Assembly (NCBI GenBank): GCA_030522415.1
Contig: CM060113.1
Coordinates: forward strand, 18,334,651 to 18,398,650
Reading direction: 5' to 3'
DNA from: Channallabes apus
Lineage: Eukaryota > Chordata > Actinopteri > Siluriformes > Clariidae
DNA: 64,000 nucleotides
Shown piece by piece: positions 53,066-64,000 of this stretch. The notes under the pieces are model-generated. The model searched no databases. It worked only from the letters and a program-made list of their open reading frames with translations, and was not told the DNA's origin. Positions within the stretch are counted from its first letter, which is position 1; each line of letters begins with the position of its first letter. The translations under genes were made by a program, and so were the position numbers.

Positions 53066-53790
53066 GTAATGTTACAAAGATATGAACCAAGAAATGTTTT
53101 ACTGTACAAGTTCTCTCAGGTTTTAGTACAGAATGTGACTATTCCCACAAGAAAAGATGCCAGCATATAATGCTAAACAGTTGATTTCAATAGAAATTGT
53201 CAGTTACAAACTGTTGTTTTACAGATCTTAAATCTGCTGTAAATGTTACACTATTTTACACAGTGTTTAATATTTTAATACCAGTGAAACATGAAATAAA
53301 AGCATGTTTAACACCAAAATGCATTATGTATTCATTTCACTTTAAAATATTTTTTATATTATTAAGTAATTTTCCTTAATACATACTGTATGAGTACCTT
53401 TCAAGGTACTCAAAATCAAGCAGTAAATACTTAAAAATAATATGCGTCTGGCTAAATAATTTAGGATTTTTTACATGATTTATTCATTTGTTACCATATT
53501 TTTTTAAGTAGATAGCACATAAGATTTTTTACAGTGTAGTAAAAGTGCCCTAGCATGAGTTAATGTATGTAGATGGCAAATAAAGTTTCCGATTATACAC
53601 ACACACACACACACACATAAATATATCCGTGTATAATTTCATTCTCAAACCATCGTGTTCACACATGGGGTAGGCTACACCTGACCAAATTACTGCACCA
53701 AACACAAACCATTAAAACATTGGAATTGAATAAAAAGTACTAGATGTAATTTGGTCATGTTCACCCGTCATGTGCATATATATATATAAT
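53066..53790. other. Unassigned AT-rich interval
   Basis: Contains a short (CA)n at 53596-53616 and no recognised gene. Confidence 0.4.
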
Positions 53791-53931
53791 GCACTACCGT
53801 CGAATCTGCGTCAAGCAATTTCCGATGCTGTTGCTAGGAAATTCCACCCCACAGCCCGCAACAACAAGCAAATCAGAGACAGAATTAACGAACTTCTTAG
53901 AAAGGAAAGATTGAGTTTTCCTCTTTTGTAA
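53791..53931 (+). other. Unrecognised coding-like terminal segment
   Basis: A 46-codon open stretch, ALPSNLRQAISDAVARKFHP, TARNNKQIRDRINELLRKER and LSFPLL, then TAA followed by an A-run. It is basic, helix-forming and compositionally protein-like. It recalls the last helices of a DNA-binding domain (BEN-like is a guess). A second ATG-initiated frame overlaps it. No clear splice acceptor precedes it, so it may be a processed fragment. Absent from the second duplicated unit. Confidence 0.3.
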
Positions 53932-54092
53932 AAAAAAAAAAAAAAAGAATGAATACTCTTACAAAGATTTTGAGTGAACATTTACTATATACAGTACTGC
54001 CTGCTTTATTATACATTTAATAAAACTTGTTTCAAGACATCCTTAATTAAATTTTTCCCCTAATTATATCTCCACAAATACTTTGACAACAT

Positions 54093-54360
54093 ACACTTAT
54101 CAACTTATCCACATAAACTTATCAACACATACTCTCCGTGCACGCACATACAATCTCTAAAAAAGTAAAATTAATAACATACATATACAAATAAACAAAA
54201 ATATAAACGTCTATGTATATTGAAGTTTACGGTGAACGCAGAGTCGGCTAAGCACATGTGATGACGCGCGCGCCCTCACCTCTTGTTACGGCTGCCTATT
54301 TGGCCAAAAAATAATTGAACGATATGCCTGGTCCCGGAAAGAGACAATAAATATATATAT
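54093..54360. repeat. Duplicated unit, copy 1 (distal part)
   Basis: ACACTTATCAACTTATCCACATAAAC ... CTGGTCCCGGAAAGAGACAATAAATATATAT is repeated nearly exactly at 63735-64000. The first 30 bp also occur at 60479-60503. Confidence 0.92.
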
Positions 54361-54370
54361 TTTTTATACA

Positions 54371-54376
54371 TTTATT
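54371..54376 (-). terminator. Polyadenylation signal for the minus-strand exon candidate
   Basis: TTTATT on the plus strand gives AATAAA on the minus strand, about 60 bp after the TAG. Confidence 0.35.
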
Positions 54377-54434
54377 GCATTGTTTGTTGTTTACAGTCAA
54401 GCCATCAACATACAATAAAATGTAAACATGAGAT

Positions 54435-54569
54435 CTAAACTAAAAACTGTGCTCCCTGTGCTGGTGCTGGCAATATCATCTCTTTGTTCTGCTGTCTCCG
54501 GCTCCCTTCCTGGTCCTGAACCGTACCTGTCCCTTCCTCTACTCTCACTGTCTCAGAACAGACTGACTC
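54435..54569 (-). CDS. Candidate last coding exon, unrecognised gene
   Basis: On the minus strand TTTTTTTCTGCTTCAG is a strong acceptor. It is followed by 44 open codons, ESVCSETVRVEEGTGTVQDQ, EGSRRQQNKEMILPAPAQGA and QFLV, ending TAG, and by AATAAA about 60 bp further on (54371-54376). The product is not recognised. The opposite strand is also open over 65 codons with a signal-peptide-like start (MRSKLKTVLPVLVLAISSLC), which cannot be excluded but has no upstream support. Further exons, if real, would lie beyond 54600 and were not found. Confidence 0.35.
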   Translation of the reverse strand, partial: ESVCSETVRVEEGTGTVQDQEGSRRQQNKEMILPAPAQGAQFLV

Positions 54570-54599
54570 CTGAAGCAGAAAAAAACAATGCAGGAAAAG

Positions 54600-55266
54600 A
54601 TGTTTTCCATACTCATAATAACTAACTTGTTTACATTACACTTGTTAAATTGAAAGATCATACTGTAAATTGGTGAGCCTATTACTTTCTACTGAACAGC
54701 CCCAACTCAGAAAACATTAAAGAAATTGTTCACCCGAAAAAAAAAAAAAAAAAATTATCAGTCATTATCCCTTCAATAAAAGCACCACACTTACCCACAC
54801 TGTACATCTGATTGACCCTACTGAAAAAAAAATAGCACTGGCTAAACTTAAAACAATTGAAGTAATCTGTCACACCTAATATTTGGGAAGTGACGTAATG
54901 TAAATAAACCTTTTACTCTAAGATTTAAGGCATTCATAATTTAAATATAAAAAAGCATAAGCATAAAAATAAGTATAAAAAACGTAATTACATATTGATT
55001 TACACTCAAAGCACATTTCTTTATATAAACATTTATTGTGGAATGAACATATTTTCATCCAAAATGTTAACATTACTCCATAAAATTACAAATAGTAACA
55101 CTCAACTTTGCAACACATATTTATTAATTGGACTGAAAAGAAAATTAGAAAATGTTCTTGAAACAAAATCAGCAGAGGTAAAACATGGAACATTCATGTG
55201 CGACTGATGGAAACTCAAAAAGTCACAATCCCGATTTCCTGTGGAGGCTGAAGACAGTCCTCTTCC
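54600..55266. other. Unassigned AT-rich interval
   Basis: No exon or element recognised; it ends where the second duplicated unit starts. Confidence 0.4.
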
Positions 55267-55328
55267 TACAGATGTCGCCCTTAAAAACCTGCGTTTCGAG
55301 AAAAGGGATCCCGTGACTTGCCGCGGCT

Positions 55329-55544
55329 TTGCGCGGCTGCGTGCGGGAAGCTGTGAACATGCCCTTCATTACGTGTAGGGGGCAGTCGTGTTTCAGTCTG
55401 AAGTATTGTGTGTCTACTGAAGCCGAAAATGTGTGCAAATTAAACTGCGCATGCGTGTTTGGAGTCGCTGTGTATCAGTCGGTTGGGAATCATCACGGAG
55501 GTTACAACACGGTGTGGCTGCAGCTGGAGTTTGTCGTGTTCGAG
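55329..55544 (+). other. CpG-rich first-exon candidate, copy 2
   Basis: Counterpart of 45393-45616 with donor TTCGAG|GTAAGT at 55544/55545. An 11-bp deletion relative to copy 1 changes the reading frame, which argues that this exon is not coding. Confidence 0.5.
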
Positions 55545-56050
55545 GTAAGTTTAGCTTTCTTTTTTGGATGTGATTCTCGCTTTCATGACTCCCAATTAAT
55601 GTTCATCTTAATCTCAGGACGTACAATTAGCAATTTCAGTTTTTAATAGTGTGGAGATTCACAAAACACCGCTTTCGTGTAAAAACCTGAACCTACGGAG
55701 CCCCCATGGGTCCTGTGGTAAATAAATAAATAAATAAAATAATAACGAACCGAGCGCGCGGATTAATACAGTTAGATGCCATTTCTGAACAAACTGAGTC
55801 GTGTGTGTTAAAGCATTAAATGGTAAAAGAGCACTAGCAATAAACGTTTTTTTTTCTGAAGCCGAACTTTATTAATGAGTTACGAGTAAAGAACCTGTAC
55901 ATATGTTCATACAGTATTGACAGCAGCTCTAATTTACTGCGGTAAAGCCAGCCGCGGTTCAGAAAAACACGGTCAAGCCAGCCGCGATTGATTTTAGTGC
56001 GCGCGCATATTACAGCAATTACGGTAGTTTCATGAACAACACAGAGAGAA

Positions 56051-56475
56051 TGCCCCATATCTGAAAAATGCTGCAGTAAAATAGTTTCATATGTGGTGTG
56101 TATATAGTATGGGACGTCCTGAATAAGAACTGATCATTGTTTTTTTTCTGTTTCAGTCTGAAGTATTGTGTGTCTACTGAAGCCGAAAATGTGTGCACAT
56201 TAAACTGCGCATGCGTGTTTGGAGTCGCTGTGTGTGCCCGCGCTGTGTACAGTATCAGTCGGTTGGGAATCATCACGGAGGTTACAACACGGCGTGGCTG
56301 CAGCTGGAGTTTGTCGTGTTCGAGGTAAGTTTAGCTTTTACACTTATTAGAAATGGGGTCTTTATACCCCTTTGAAATGTAATAATGCCCAATATCTGAA
56401 AAATGCTGCAGTAAAATAGTTTCATATGTGGTGTGTATATAGTATGGGACGTCCTGAATAAGAACTGATCATTGT
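56051..56475. repeat. 142-bp tandem repeat in copy 2, interrupted
   Basis: Units start at 56051 and 56386; the first is split by 193 bp of exon-derived sequence (about 56147-56339). Copy 1 has nearly three intact units here. Confidence 0.85.
56148..56338 (+). repeat. Third copy of the first-exon sequence with its splice donor
   Basis: TTTCAGTCTGAAGTATTGTG ... GTGTTCGAGGTAAGTTTAGCTTTT duplicates 55389-55559 (copy 2) with small differences, such as an extra CGCGCTGTGTACAG stretch. It retains the NRF1-like motif and the GTAAGT donor at 56324/56325. Confidence 0.88.
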
Positions 56476-57062
56476 TTTTTTCTACTTTTTTTTTTATCAT
56501 ATAATGTGTGTACATTATATGGGATAAAAACTGACCATGGCGTTTTATACTTACTAGAATTAATTTTTTCATAGGTCTCTGAAGTGAAATAAAGGCATTT
56601 TATTTAACTTTTTTTTCCCCATTGTGAACATTTGTTTATTTGACCTCTCTTCCAAAGCAGACGTTAATCCTCATTATAGAAAACATTCATTGAAGAATAA
56701 CTGCTACTTTTGAACAGTAAAACAAAATAAAAATCAATTCTGGTATTTAGAAAGACTAAATACATTATTTTGTCTGTTTTCTACGAATTCTGCTGTAACT
56801 TATCTACATAAAACAATTATTTGAATGGTGAATATTTAAGAAAAATATTGTAACAGACAACCGTCAAAGTCACCAATAAATAACACGGATATTAAAGCAG
56901 AAATGCAAATATCTGTTTCTAACGGTGTCAGAAACTTTGTGTTAGTAGCACTGCTTGACATGCTTGATGCCTTCCTCTTTTGTAATTTGCTTTGGATAAA
57001 GGCCTAAATGTAGTTGTATGAATAAAAGATTATGTAATGATACAATGTAAATATTTTCACAG

Positions 57063-57119
57063 AAACAAAGCGTAAAGATGAGACGTGAATCTGAAGAGGA
57101 TCTCTTTGATGATTGCCTG
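57063..57119 (+). CDS. Candidate exon 2 of the 40-codon gene, copy 2
   Basis: Same acceptor, donor and coding part as 47502-47557; the ATG is at 57078. The untranslated leader differs slightly (AAACAAAGCGTAAAG against AAAAAAGTGTAAAG). The 42 coding bases are identical. Confidence 0.45.
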
Positions 57120-57518
57120 GTAAAGCATTGTTTTCTTATTAATTATACAATTTATTAATACCTTGAATATAGTGTTTGTTGTATTGGACAGAAGCATATA
57201 AATGCAAATGAATATATAAATATGAGTAATTATTGAACGAATTTTCATGTTTGGACTAACCCTTTTAAATACAAACTCAGCATTCATCATAGGATTTCCT
57301 GACACTGTAAAGCCATCTCATGCCATGTTTTACTGATGCAAGATAAAGCAATTTAACCCAAGTTTAACAATATGAAGTATATGAAGTGATGGTCATTTTT
57401 TTATTATCATTTATTTATTTATTTTTTTTTTCTCAATGAAGTCAGCACAGGTTGAAGCAATTCAGATTTTTTTTGCTTCTCAAAATAAATGATTTAGTTT
57501 CTTGTAAATTTTATGCAG

Positions 57519-57599
57519 GGGGACAGACGAAGTGACACCTTCTTAAAATCCTTGTCGTCCGTGCTGTTGAAGGGGAAGAACCGGTTGGTGTATCCATAA
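57519..57599 (+). CDS. Candidate exon 3 of the 40-codon gene, copy 2
   Basis: Identical over all 81 coding bases to 47966-48046, with the same TTTATGCAG acceptor and TAA. Polyadenylation signal at 58096-58101. Confidence 0.45.
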   Translation, partial: GDRRSDTFLKSLSSVLLKGKNRLVYP

Positions 57600-58095
57600 T
57601 CCTTGAAGGAGAGGCTATTTTCAGAAAGTTCTTCTAGAACTTGATGGGATTAAGCTATCACCAAAAGTGCAAGCTTTAAAGATGAAGTTATCATCTTAAA
57701 ACATTTGATTTGGCTTGACTACAAGTGTTTACATGTTGTGTTTACATGTTCAGCTTAAAATGTTTTCATGCATTAAGATTTCAATGGCATACTTTTAAGT
57801 GCACTAGTCCAGAGTGCTGATTTGAAAGTTGCAACTTCACTGCTTCAGAGGGCTATTACGTTTTAACGTTTATTCTACAGTTTGTTTAAAGTATTTTCTG
57901 CTGCATTTTATTTCTAAATGAATGCTGTATTTTATTTATTTATTATTTTACACAATTTTGTTTAAAACAAGTATTTCAGGCCCTGGTGCCGTGCAGTTTT
58001 TTTCTATGGATGCAAAATTTAGCTGAATGCACTTTTATTAAAAAGACAACTTGGATCTAGACTGTGAATGTCACAAATATTTGGTAATGTTGGTG

Positions 58096-58101
58096 AATAA
58101 A
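58096..58101 (+). terminator. Polyadenylation signal, copy 2
   Basis: AATAAA in GGTGAATAAACTG, as in copy 1. Confidence 0.45.
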
Positions 58102-59088
58102 CTGTTTAATTATATTTTAGTTGTGTGATTTATGAAAGATATAGATGAAATAATTACTTAAGTTTCTTTCCAAAACATAAATTAGCAATGTTTACATTAT
58201 TATAGGGAGTAATATAAATTGATAAAACCAAGTAAGGGAAAATCTCACAAAACAAAATGATAGTAATTTCATAAAATCAAGGTTCCTGCTGATACAACAA
58301 TGCATTAACTTTAGATTTATTTAAAATAATCAAGTAATTTGTACATTAAGTATAATTATGTAACTTTTACTTGATTTATTTTATTGTTAATTTAATTAAG
58401 TAGATTTTACCTGACAATTACGGGTGAGTTTGTTTGTAGCATGCAGTAAAGTGTATGTGACACAAAAATATATATTTGTAATATCGTGCAATCTCTGCTA
58501 TCCGCTAGCAAACTTGAGCGATTCTTTTATTTTTTATATAATATAAAGTATGTTTACAGTATAAACTTTCTATGTACGGGTCCAATCAGAAAAATTTAAC
58601 CAGAAAACAGCATATTACATTGATTACATTGTCCTGAGGCTGGACAATGGAATAAACTGGGATAAACTGTAGAACTGAACAGAATTTTTTTTTCCATGTG
58701 ACTTGAAAAGCCTTCCATCTAGTTAAATATAAATATTAAAACTCTGATCATGTTATCTAGTTTAATTTCGTGTTTTCGCTACATAAATAAGACAGTAGGT
58801 TCTCTATTCAACCCCTTAAAATTTCAAATGTAATCTAAAAATGGCCTAGCTTGTACAGGCTACTATACGCTCATCAGCAGTCGGCGCCCCGCTGTAACCA
58901 GCAGATCAAAGGAGCAGTTATCGGCTGACATGTAGCCTTCTGAGTTTGGAGACCCACAGAACCCCCACTGTAATTCCCCCATCTCACCTTTCATTCACAT
59001 AAGGTGTGAAGTTATCAAACCGGTTTCCGGTAGAATTGGGGGGTTTTAAAACAAACGAGCAGGCGTCTCTGCCTAAAATGTTTTTCTC

Positions 59089-59089
<1 letters not shown>

Positions 59090-59135
<46 letters not shown>

Positions 59136-59136
59136 G
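59090..59136. repeat. (CT)n(TA)n microsatellite, copy 2
   Basis: Shorter CT part than in copy 1 and a TA run of similar length. Confidence 0.95.
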
Positions 59137-59818
59137 TTAATTCAGGGCTATTTATGATGGAGACACCTTTTTCCTTTTTACGTTTTAAATATGTAAAACC
59201 TCCGCTGCGTGTATTCATTCACAGGCTGCAGCGCGCGCACAGAGAAATAGGAGACTGTGGTGTATGAGTGGATTGGAGAGAAGAGAGCTGTTCAGTTACT
59301 ATAAAATATATATATATATATATATAAACATAATAATATGATCTTTTTGAGTTATAATGTTTTTTTAATTATTCATAAGAAAACCTTTCAGTTTTGTAAA
59401 TATTCTAGTTATAGTGTGTTATGTTTTTCTTTAGGTTAAACGGTTTTGAGAATTAGACCATATAGCTAAGATAAATATTATGTCGTTGATTGATAAAATC
59501 TGGATTAAGGATAATTTATTTTATTTAATTTGTATTTTTCACCTCCTCCCCGCCCCTGAGGGATTGCCACCTTATTGTGGTCAGGGGGTTTGCGTGCCAC
59601 AGTGACCTTAAGAGCTATACCAACAGGAGCTTAGTCTTTGGAGGTGGGGGATGCATGTTGAAATGCAGACTTTTTAACCCAAGACTATATAAGTTTTTAC
59701 AGTACTTAGATAAGGGGGAATCAAAAACTGCCCCCAAAAATGTTTTACTGCAAGTTTGAAAAACCCACTCTCACATAACACACACACAAATTATTTGCAA
59801 ACCGGTTTCGCTGACACT

Positions 59819-60482
59819 TTGAGTGTAATTCATAAATTTACTGAACATATTCAAATAAACACACCATACGGCAAATAAATCATCTCAAAGCGTTTATTTT
59901 TTGGGTCATAAATGCAGTGTTCATTTACATTCCTGTGTGTCCACCCTGATTTTTAACCACTACTGGAAGGACTTTAAACAACCTATTTATGTAATTATTA
60001 CATGCCTCTTCTGTAAGGACCTCAAACCAGAATTTTTCAATGGCAGTAATTAAATCGGATTTTATAGTCGGTTTTGCTTCTTTTCGAATATAGTCTTTCA
60101 GAGCATGCCACACCATCTCAATCGGGTTCATGTCAGGAGACTCGGCGGGTGTCTTCACCCAGTTAATTCCCTCTTCAGCGATCACTTTTCTTGCAGCAGT
60201 GTGCTTCGGGTCATTGTCCTGGAAAAAACGGTGATGAATACCGAAGGTTTTCTTAATGTATGGGGCAGCGGTTCCTTTTATAATCTCCTCTTCGAAGAAA
60301 GACCTGTCCATTATTCCTTCAAAGATGGCAATAGGTCCTGGTCCACGTCTAGAAATGGCTCCCCAAACATGAATTTTAACAGGATGTTTCGGCTTGGGTT
60401 TGAACACTCGTCTCCCTTTTTTACAAAAGGACATTGTGGCAAAGCGATCCAAAGCCACCGTAGTTACGGTGACAACATACAC
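59819..60482 (-). pseudogene. Tc1-like transposase, C-terminal 175 codons
   Basis: An uninterrupted minus-strand frame from the junction at about 60478 reads [60 protein letters not shown] with the second catalytic aspartate, [20 protein letters not shown] with the E, and a terminal [16 protein letters not shown] with TAG near 59925. The first aspartate box (expected as DES just before the LDRF motif) is missing at the junction with ACACTTATCAAC sequence. AATAAA on the minus strand lies near 59897-59902. The frame has no lesion, so truncation is recent relative to other copies. It belongs to a Tc1 subfamily not otherwise seen here. Confidence 0.88.
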
Positions 60483-61024
60483 TTATCAACTTATCCACAT
60501 AAAGATGCTCATATTTTTTACCCTAGTTTCATTTGGTTTTACGCGATTTCATGTATTATTTGTGTGTGTCTGTGTGTGTACAGTGTGTGTGTGAGTGCGA
60601 GAGAGTGAGAGCGCGTGCGCGAGAGAGGGCTTTCATGCTGATTTATCCAAGGTTACTAAAACCTGGCTTACTACCTATAAAAAATATTTCAATTTAACTC
60701 ATGGGTCTCAATCACAGATGACACGACAAATTATATACTCTGAAACGTTCATTTGAACATTTAAAATGTTAATACAAAAATACAAAAACATGAATACTAA
60801 TGTTATCATGGTGTAAATTATTAACATTAGGTTAGGTCCTGCCCTTAATTAATTCATATTATAATTACTTTTACATAGTATAGTTACTGGACTGACATTA
60901 CCAAAACTAGCTATTTGATTTAGCCTTTCTAAAATCAACCCATATATCATTTATAATCAGAAAACATAAAACATATTATGATCTGTTCAACAGCCCATCT
61001 GTTTTAATTTAGTTTGTATTTTTT

Positions 61025-61345
<321 letters not shown>

Positions 61346-62585
61346 CCTCAACACAATTCAGCAAATACAATACTGTTACTATACAGTAAGGCCAGGTAAA
61401 AACAGTGCTCGAACATGATGCCCCCCTCCCCCCACCCCGTGTTGTCTGGTCTAGAACGGCGCTGCCTCTGACCGTCTTTTGTCTTGTAAATGAGTATTCT
61501 CACTCACCTTCCAATCCCCCCAGCGCACACACTCTGTTTGTACTGTAAACTGTACTGTAACTGTGTTTGCTAGGGCACTTGGTTATACACAGTACTTTAA
61601 TGTATGGAACACTTACTTAACTTACTGGTTTGGTTTAAATATCGCTTATTACCTTATTCAACAAAATAAATTCATTATTAACGTATTGAAGTATTTTAGT
61701 TAAGGACAAAAACTGTGCTTGTGTTTAGAACTGCTGAACAGCCGAAAACACACACACACCCATCCCCCCGCCAAAAACACACACGCACACACACAGAGCA
61801 ATTAACACCATGTCCTACTCAGGAGTGGAAGGTAAGAAACCTCAATGGAGAATACCAAGTTTGTCGTTGCTCTTTTGGAGTTCTTAAAACCCAAAACATT
61901 TATTTATACTGAGAAAAAATTATTATGGGTCACAATCACAAACACAAATACATATAATCAAGTGTTTAACTGGTTTCATTTGTTTCTATGATCAATAATT
62001 ATTATTATTATTTTCAGCCCAACTCTTTGACTATTTAAAACAAAGTTGTGTCCCATTTTTTGCCCATTGAAGTTGTTGGTTCAACTAAACAATTTTTAAA
62101 TACCCAAACAATCCCCCAAAATTAAAACACGCAAAACATGACTTTAACAATTCAATTTATTCTTCCAAAACTAGTCAAAGTTAAAACAGTAATTTATATA
62201 AAACAGATGAATACATGTTGTCTTTTTGCTTAAAGTTCATTAAACAACCCGGATACACCAGCTGCTTATAAGTCTCTATCTATAGTCCTTTTACATTAAA
62301 ATAAAAAATTTTCAAATATCAAAACTATTACATATTTGTTATTAATAATGTTATTACTTAACAGTTTAAGTCTTTGTTTCCCCCAAAGTACTGTATCAGA
62401 CATTTTGCAGTTCTATGTTCAGAATATACAGTAGACCTGATCAAACATCATTCTAAAGCTGTCGGACTGTGACGTCATCGCTACCGCAGATCAGTTCATC
62501 AACTTGTAATATATACATTTTAGGAATATATTAACATGTGCAGACATTTAAGTGTGCGCTGCCCTCTCTTGCCCCTGCGTAGAGC
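61346..62585. other. Unassigned interval
   Basis: No gene established. ACCATGTCCTACTCAGGAGTGGAAG|GTAAG at 61808-61837 has the form of a short first exon with a donor, but nothing supports it. A CRE-like GTGACGTCATCG is at 62469-62480. Confidence 0.35.

Positions 62586-62667
<82 letters not shown>
62586..62667. repeat. (CA)n(TCTA)n compound microsatellite
   Basis: About 20 CA units then about 9 TCTA units. Confidence 0.95.
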
Positions 62668-62924
62668 TATATAAATACACATTTGGAATCTGCATCTACA
62701 TTTTCTGTTACAAGTATAGAATTAGGTTCAGCTGAGACTCATGATCAATGGTGTTAGGGTACTTATGTAGTGATAATTAGTTTCAGCCAGATCATTAAAA
62801 CTAACAATGGACTATGACACTCTTGAGAGGGGATATGAAGGTGTTATTCATTTATTTATTCTCTACAAGGGTGCGAACAACAGTACAGACCAAACTATAA
62901 CTCTCTCTTACTACTATAAAAATT

Positions 62925-63003
62925 CTAGATATAAACAAACAAAATACAGCTTTTTTTCCTCAGAGGTAAACGGAAAAGTGAAGTTGTTCAGCTGTCACTG
63001 CAG
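62925..63003 (+). repeat. Direct repeat with acceptor-like site, unit 1
   Basis: TATAAACAAACAAAATACAGC(T)nCCTCAGAGGTAAACGGAAAAGTGAAG recurs 279 bp downstream (63204-63282). Confidence 0.85.
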
Positions 63004-63120
63004 CTTCTTCAAAGTCTTCCCACTCCGTGACCACTGAAATCCGACACGACACCACGTTAGGCTACGTCTTGACTCATTTGTATACCGACGGTGATTGGAT
63101 GTTTCCCGAGGGCTCAGGGG

Positions 63121-63189
63121 AGTGTGTGTGTGTCTGTGTGTGTGTGTGTGTCTATGTGTGTGTCTGTGTGTGTGTGTCTATGTGTGTGC
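63121..63189. repeat. (TG)n microsatellite with TCTATG variants
   Basis: Imperfect TG array; lies between the two direct repeats. Confidence 0.93.
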
Positions 63190-63203
63190 TAAATATATGT
63201 TAT

Positions 63204-63282
63204 CTAAATATAAACAAACAAAATACAGCTTTTTTTTCAGAGGTAAACGGAAAAGTGAAGATGTTCAGTGTCACTATGCAGA
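63204..63282 (+). repeat. Direct repeat with acceptor-like site, unit 2
   Basis: Second copy of 62925-63003, with T-run and CAG immediately before AGGTAAACGG. Confidence 0.85.
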
Positions 63283-63364
63283 TGTTACACTCAGTGGAGT
63301 TACCGAAATCATTGGTTCAGTCCTCATTGAGCTTTTGTTCCTCTTATGTGAGCATAAACAGTGA
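63241..63364 (+). other. Possible terminal exon, unrecognised
   Basis: After CTTTTTTTTCAG the frame reads GKRKSEDVQCHYADVTLSGV, TEIIGSVLIELLFLLCEHKQ, then TGA, with a hydrophobic segment EIIGSVLIELLFLL. The equivalent exon after unit 1 stops sooner (GKRKSEVVQLSLQLLQSLPT). Duplicated acceptor plus open frame is suggestive, but no upstream exon or homologue is recognised. Confidence 0.25.
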
Positions 63365-63734
63365 AACATTCCACAGGTTTATAATACACCGCGGCCAAGT
63401 GAACCACGTTCCCGTCGAACGAAACGAGGCATAATCGTGGTGTTTGCTTCGGTTATGACACACCATAGTTTATTACCTGCTGTGGTAGATCTGAATATTT
63501 ATTCAAACACAATAATAAAGCTTTATATCCTCAGGAGGGCTCAGTACATTGTTTTAGCGATAGTTTCACGGAAGCGAGTTCAGAACTAATCTAACCAAAC
63601 CAAAAAAAAAAACATCCGAAGCTTCAAATAGAATGAACGAACTAATGAAATTGATATATATGTAATTGATATACTGTATACACAGACGTGTGTGTGTCAT
63701 TTTAATTCAAATGAACATTTTAATGCTTTCTGAT
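63365..63734. other. Unassigned interval
   Basis: No gene seen. 63690-63734 matches 52246-52290 and then jumps directly to the 54093-type sequence, so about 1.8 kb present in the first unit is missing here. Confidence 0.45.
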
Positions 63735-64000
63735 ACACTTATCAACTTATCCACATAAACTTATCAACACATACTCTCCGTGCACGCACATACAATCTCT
63801 AAAAAAGTAAAATTAATAACATACATATACAAATAAACAAAAATATAAACGTCTATGTATATTGAAGTTTACGGTGAACGCAGAGTCGGCTAAGCACATG
63901 TGATGACGCGCGCGCCCTCACCTCTTGTTACGACTGCCTATTTGGCCAAAAAATAATTGAACGATATGCCTGGTCCTGGAAAGAGACAATAAATATATAT
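63735..64000. repeat. Duplicated unit, copy 2 (distal part, cut by window end)
   Basis: Nearly identical to 54093-54358 (two substitutions noticed: GGCTGCC to GACTGCC and TCCCGG to TCCTGG). Confidence 0.92.

Larger units (their letters stand above)
55267..59818 (+). repeat. Duplicated unit, copy 2 (core part)
   Basis: Matches 45330-50288 in the same orientation. Differences include loss of 11 bp and of the AGACAAAGGCTCGCC-containing stretch in the first-exon region, a 193-bp exon-derived insertion, loss of 47010-47325, and shorter simple repeats. Confidence 0.9.

Noticed and set aside
63095..63364. Cys-Val repeat protein frame starting MDVSRGLRG
   Set aside because: The N-terminal part is (TG)n translation; only the downstream segment from 63241 merits mention.

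Overview
The window is nuclear DNA of a ray-finned fish. It has an AT-rich background, dense (CA)n, (TA)n and (TCTA)n arrays, many families of Tc1-like, hAT, PIF/Harbinger and piggyBac-type DNA transposons, L2/CR1- and RTE-type LINEs, and a vertebrate split gene. A catfish or other otophysan would fit, but that is an inference from repeat content only.

One host gene is clearly recognisable: timm8a, on the minus strand. Exon 1 is 35929-36039 and exon 2 is 22744-22905. Together they encode a complete 90-residue small Tim chaperone with the twin CX3C motif. Its single intron (22906-35928) is 13,023 bp and almost entirely transposon: a 999-bp hAT element, a Tc1 element inside a Tigger-like element, a 1,038-bp hAT MITE, and a Russian-doll nest (26948-33197). 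The nest holds a hAT element, then a second hAT element, then Tc1 and hAT copies, then a further hAT copy, with most 8-bp target duplications still readable. A piggyBac-like MITE sits 83 bp upstream of the timm8a start codon.

Layout. 1-2074: LINE, Tc1 and Tigger-like remnants. 2075-6646: a Tc1-like element split by a 3,967-bp insertion with CCCAGATAGC ends, itself carrying a hAT element that carries a solo LTR. 7609-8171: a Harbinger-like element. 10353-11973: a nearly intact Tc1-like transposon with one stop codon in a 340-codon transposase. 15716-16500: a PIF/Harbinger MITE. 16535 to about 21480: a CR1/L2-group LINE on the minus strand, interrupted by an RTE LINE with a perfect 15-bp target duplication. 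22.3-36.8 kb: the timm8a locus. 36.9-45.3 kb: two nested hAT elements and several broken Tc1 copies.

45330-64000: a diverged direct duplication with a period of about 9.6-9.9 kb (45330-50288 matches 55267-59818; 54093-54360 matches 63735-64000). Each copy carries a CpG-rich first exon with an NRF1-like site and a GT donor, then two short exons that splice to an identical 40-codon reading frame, and a polyadenylation signal. This is the least explained part of the window. The right part also holds an L2 LINE fragment, a Tc1 transposase fragment and several possible but unrecognised terminal exons.
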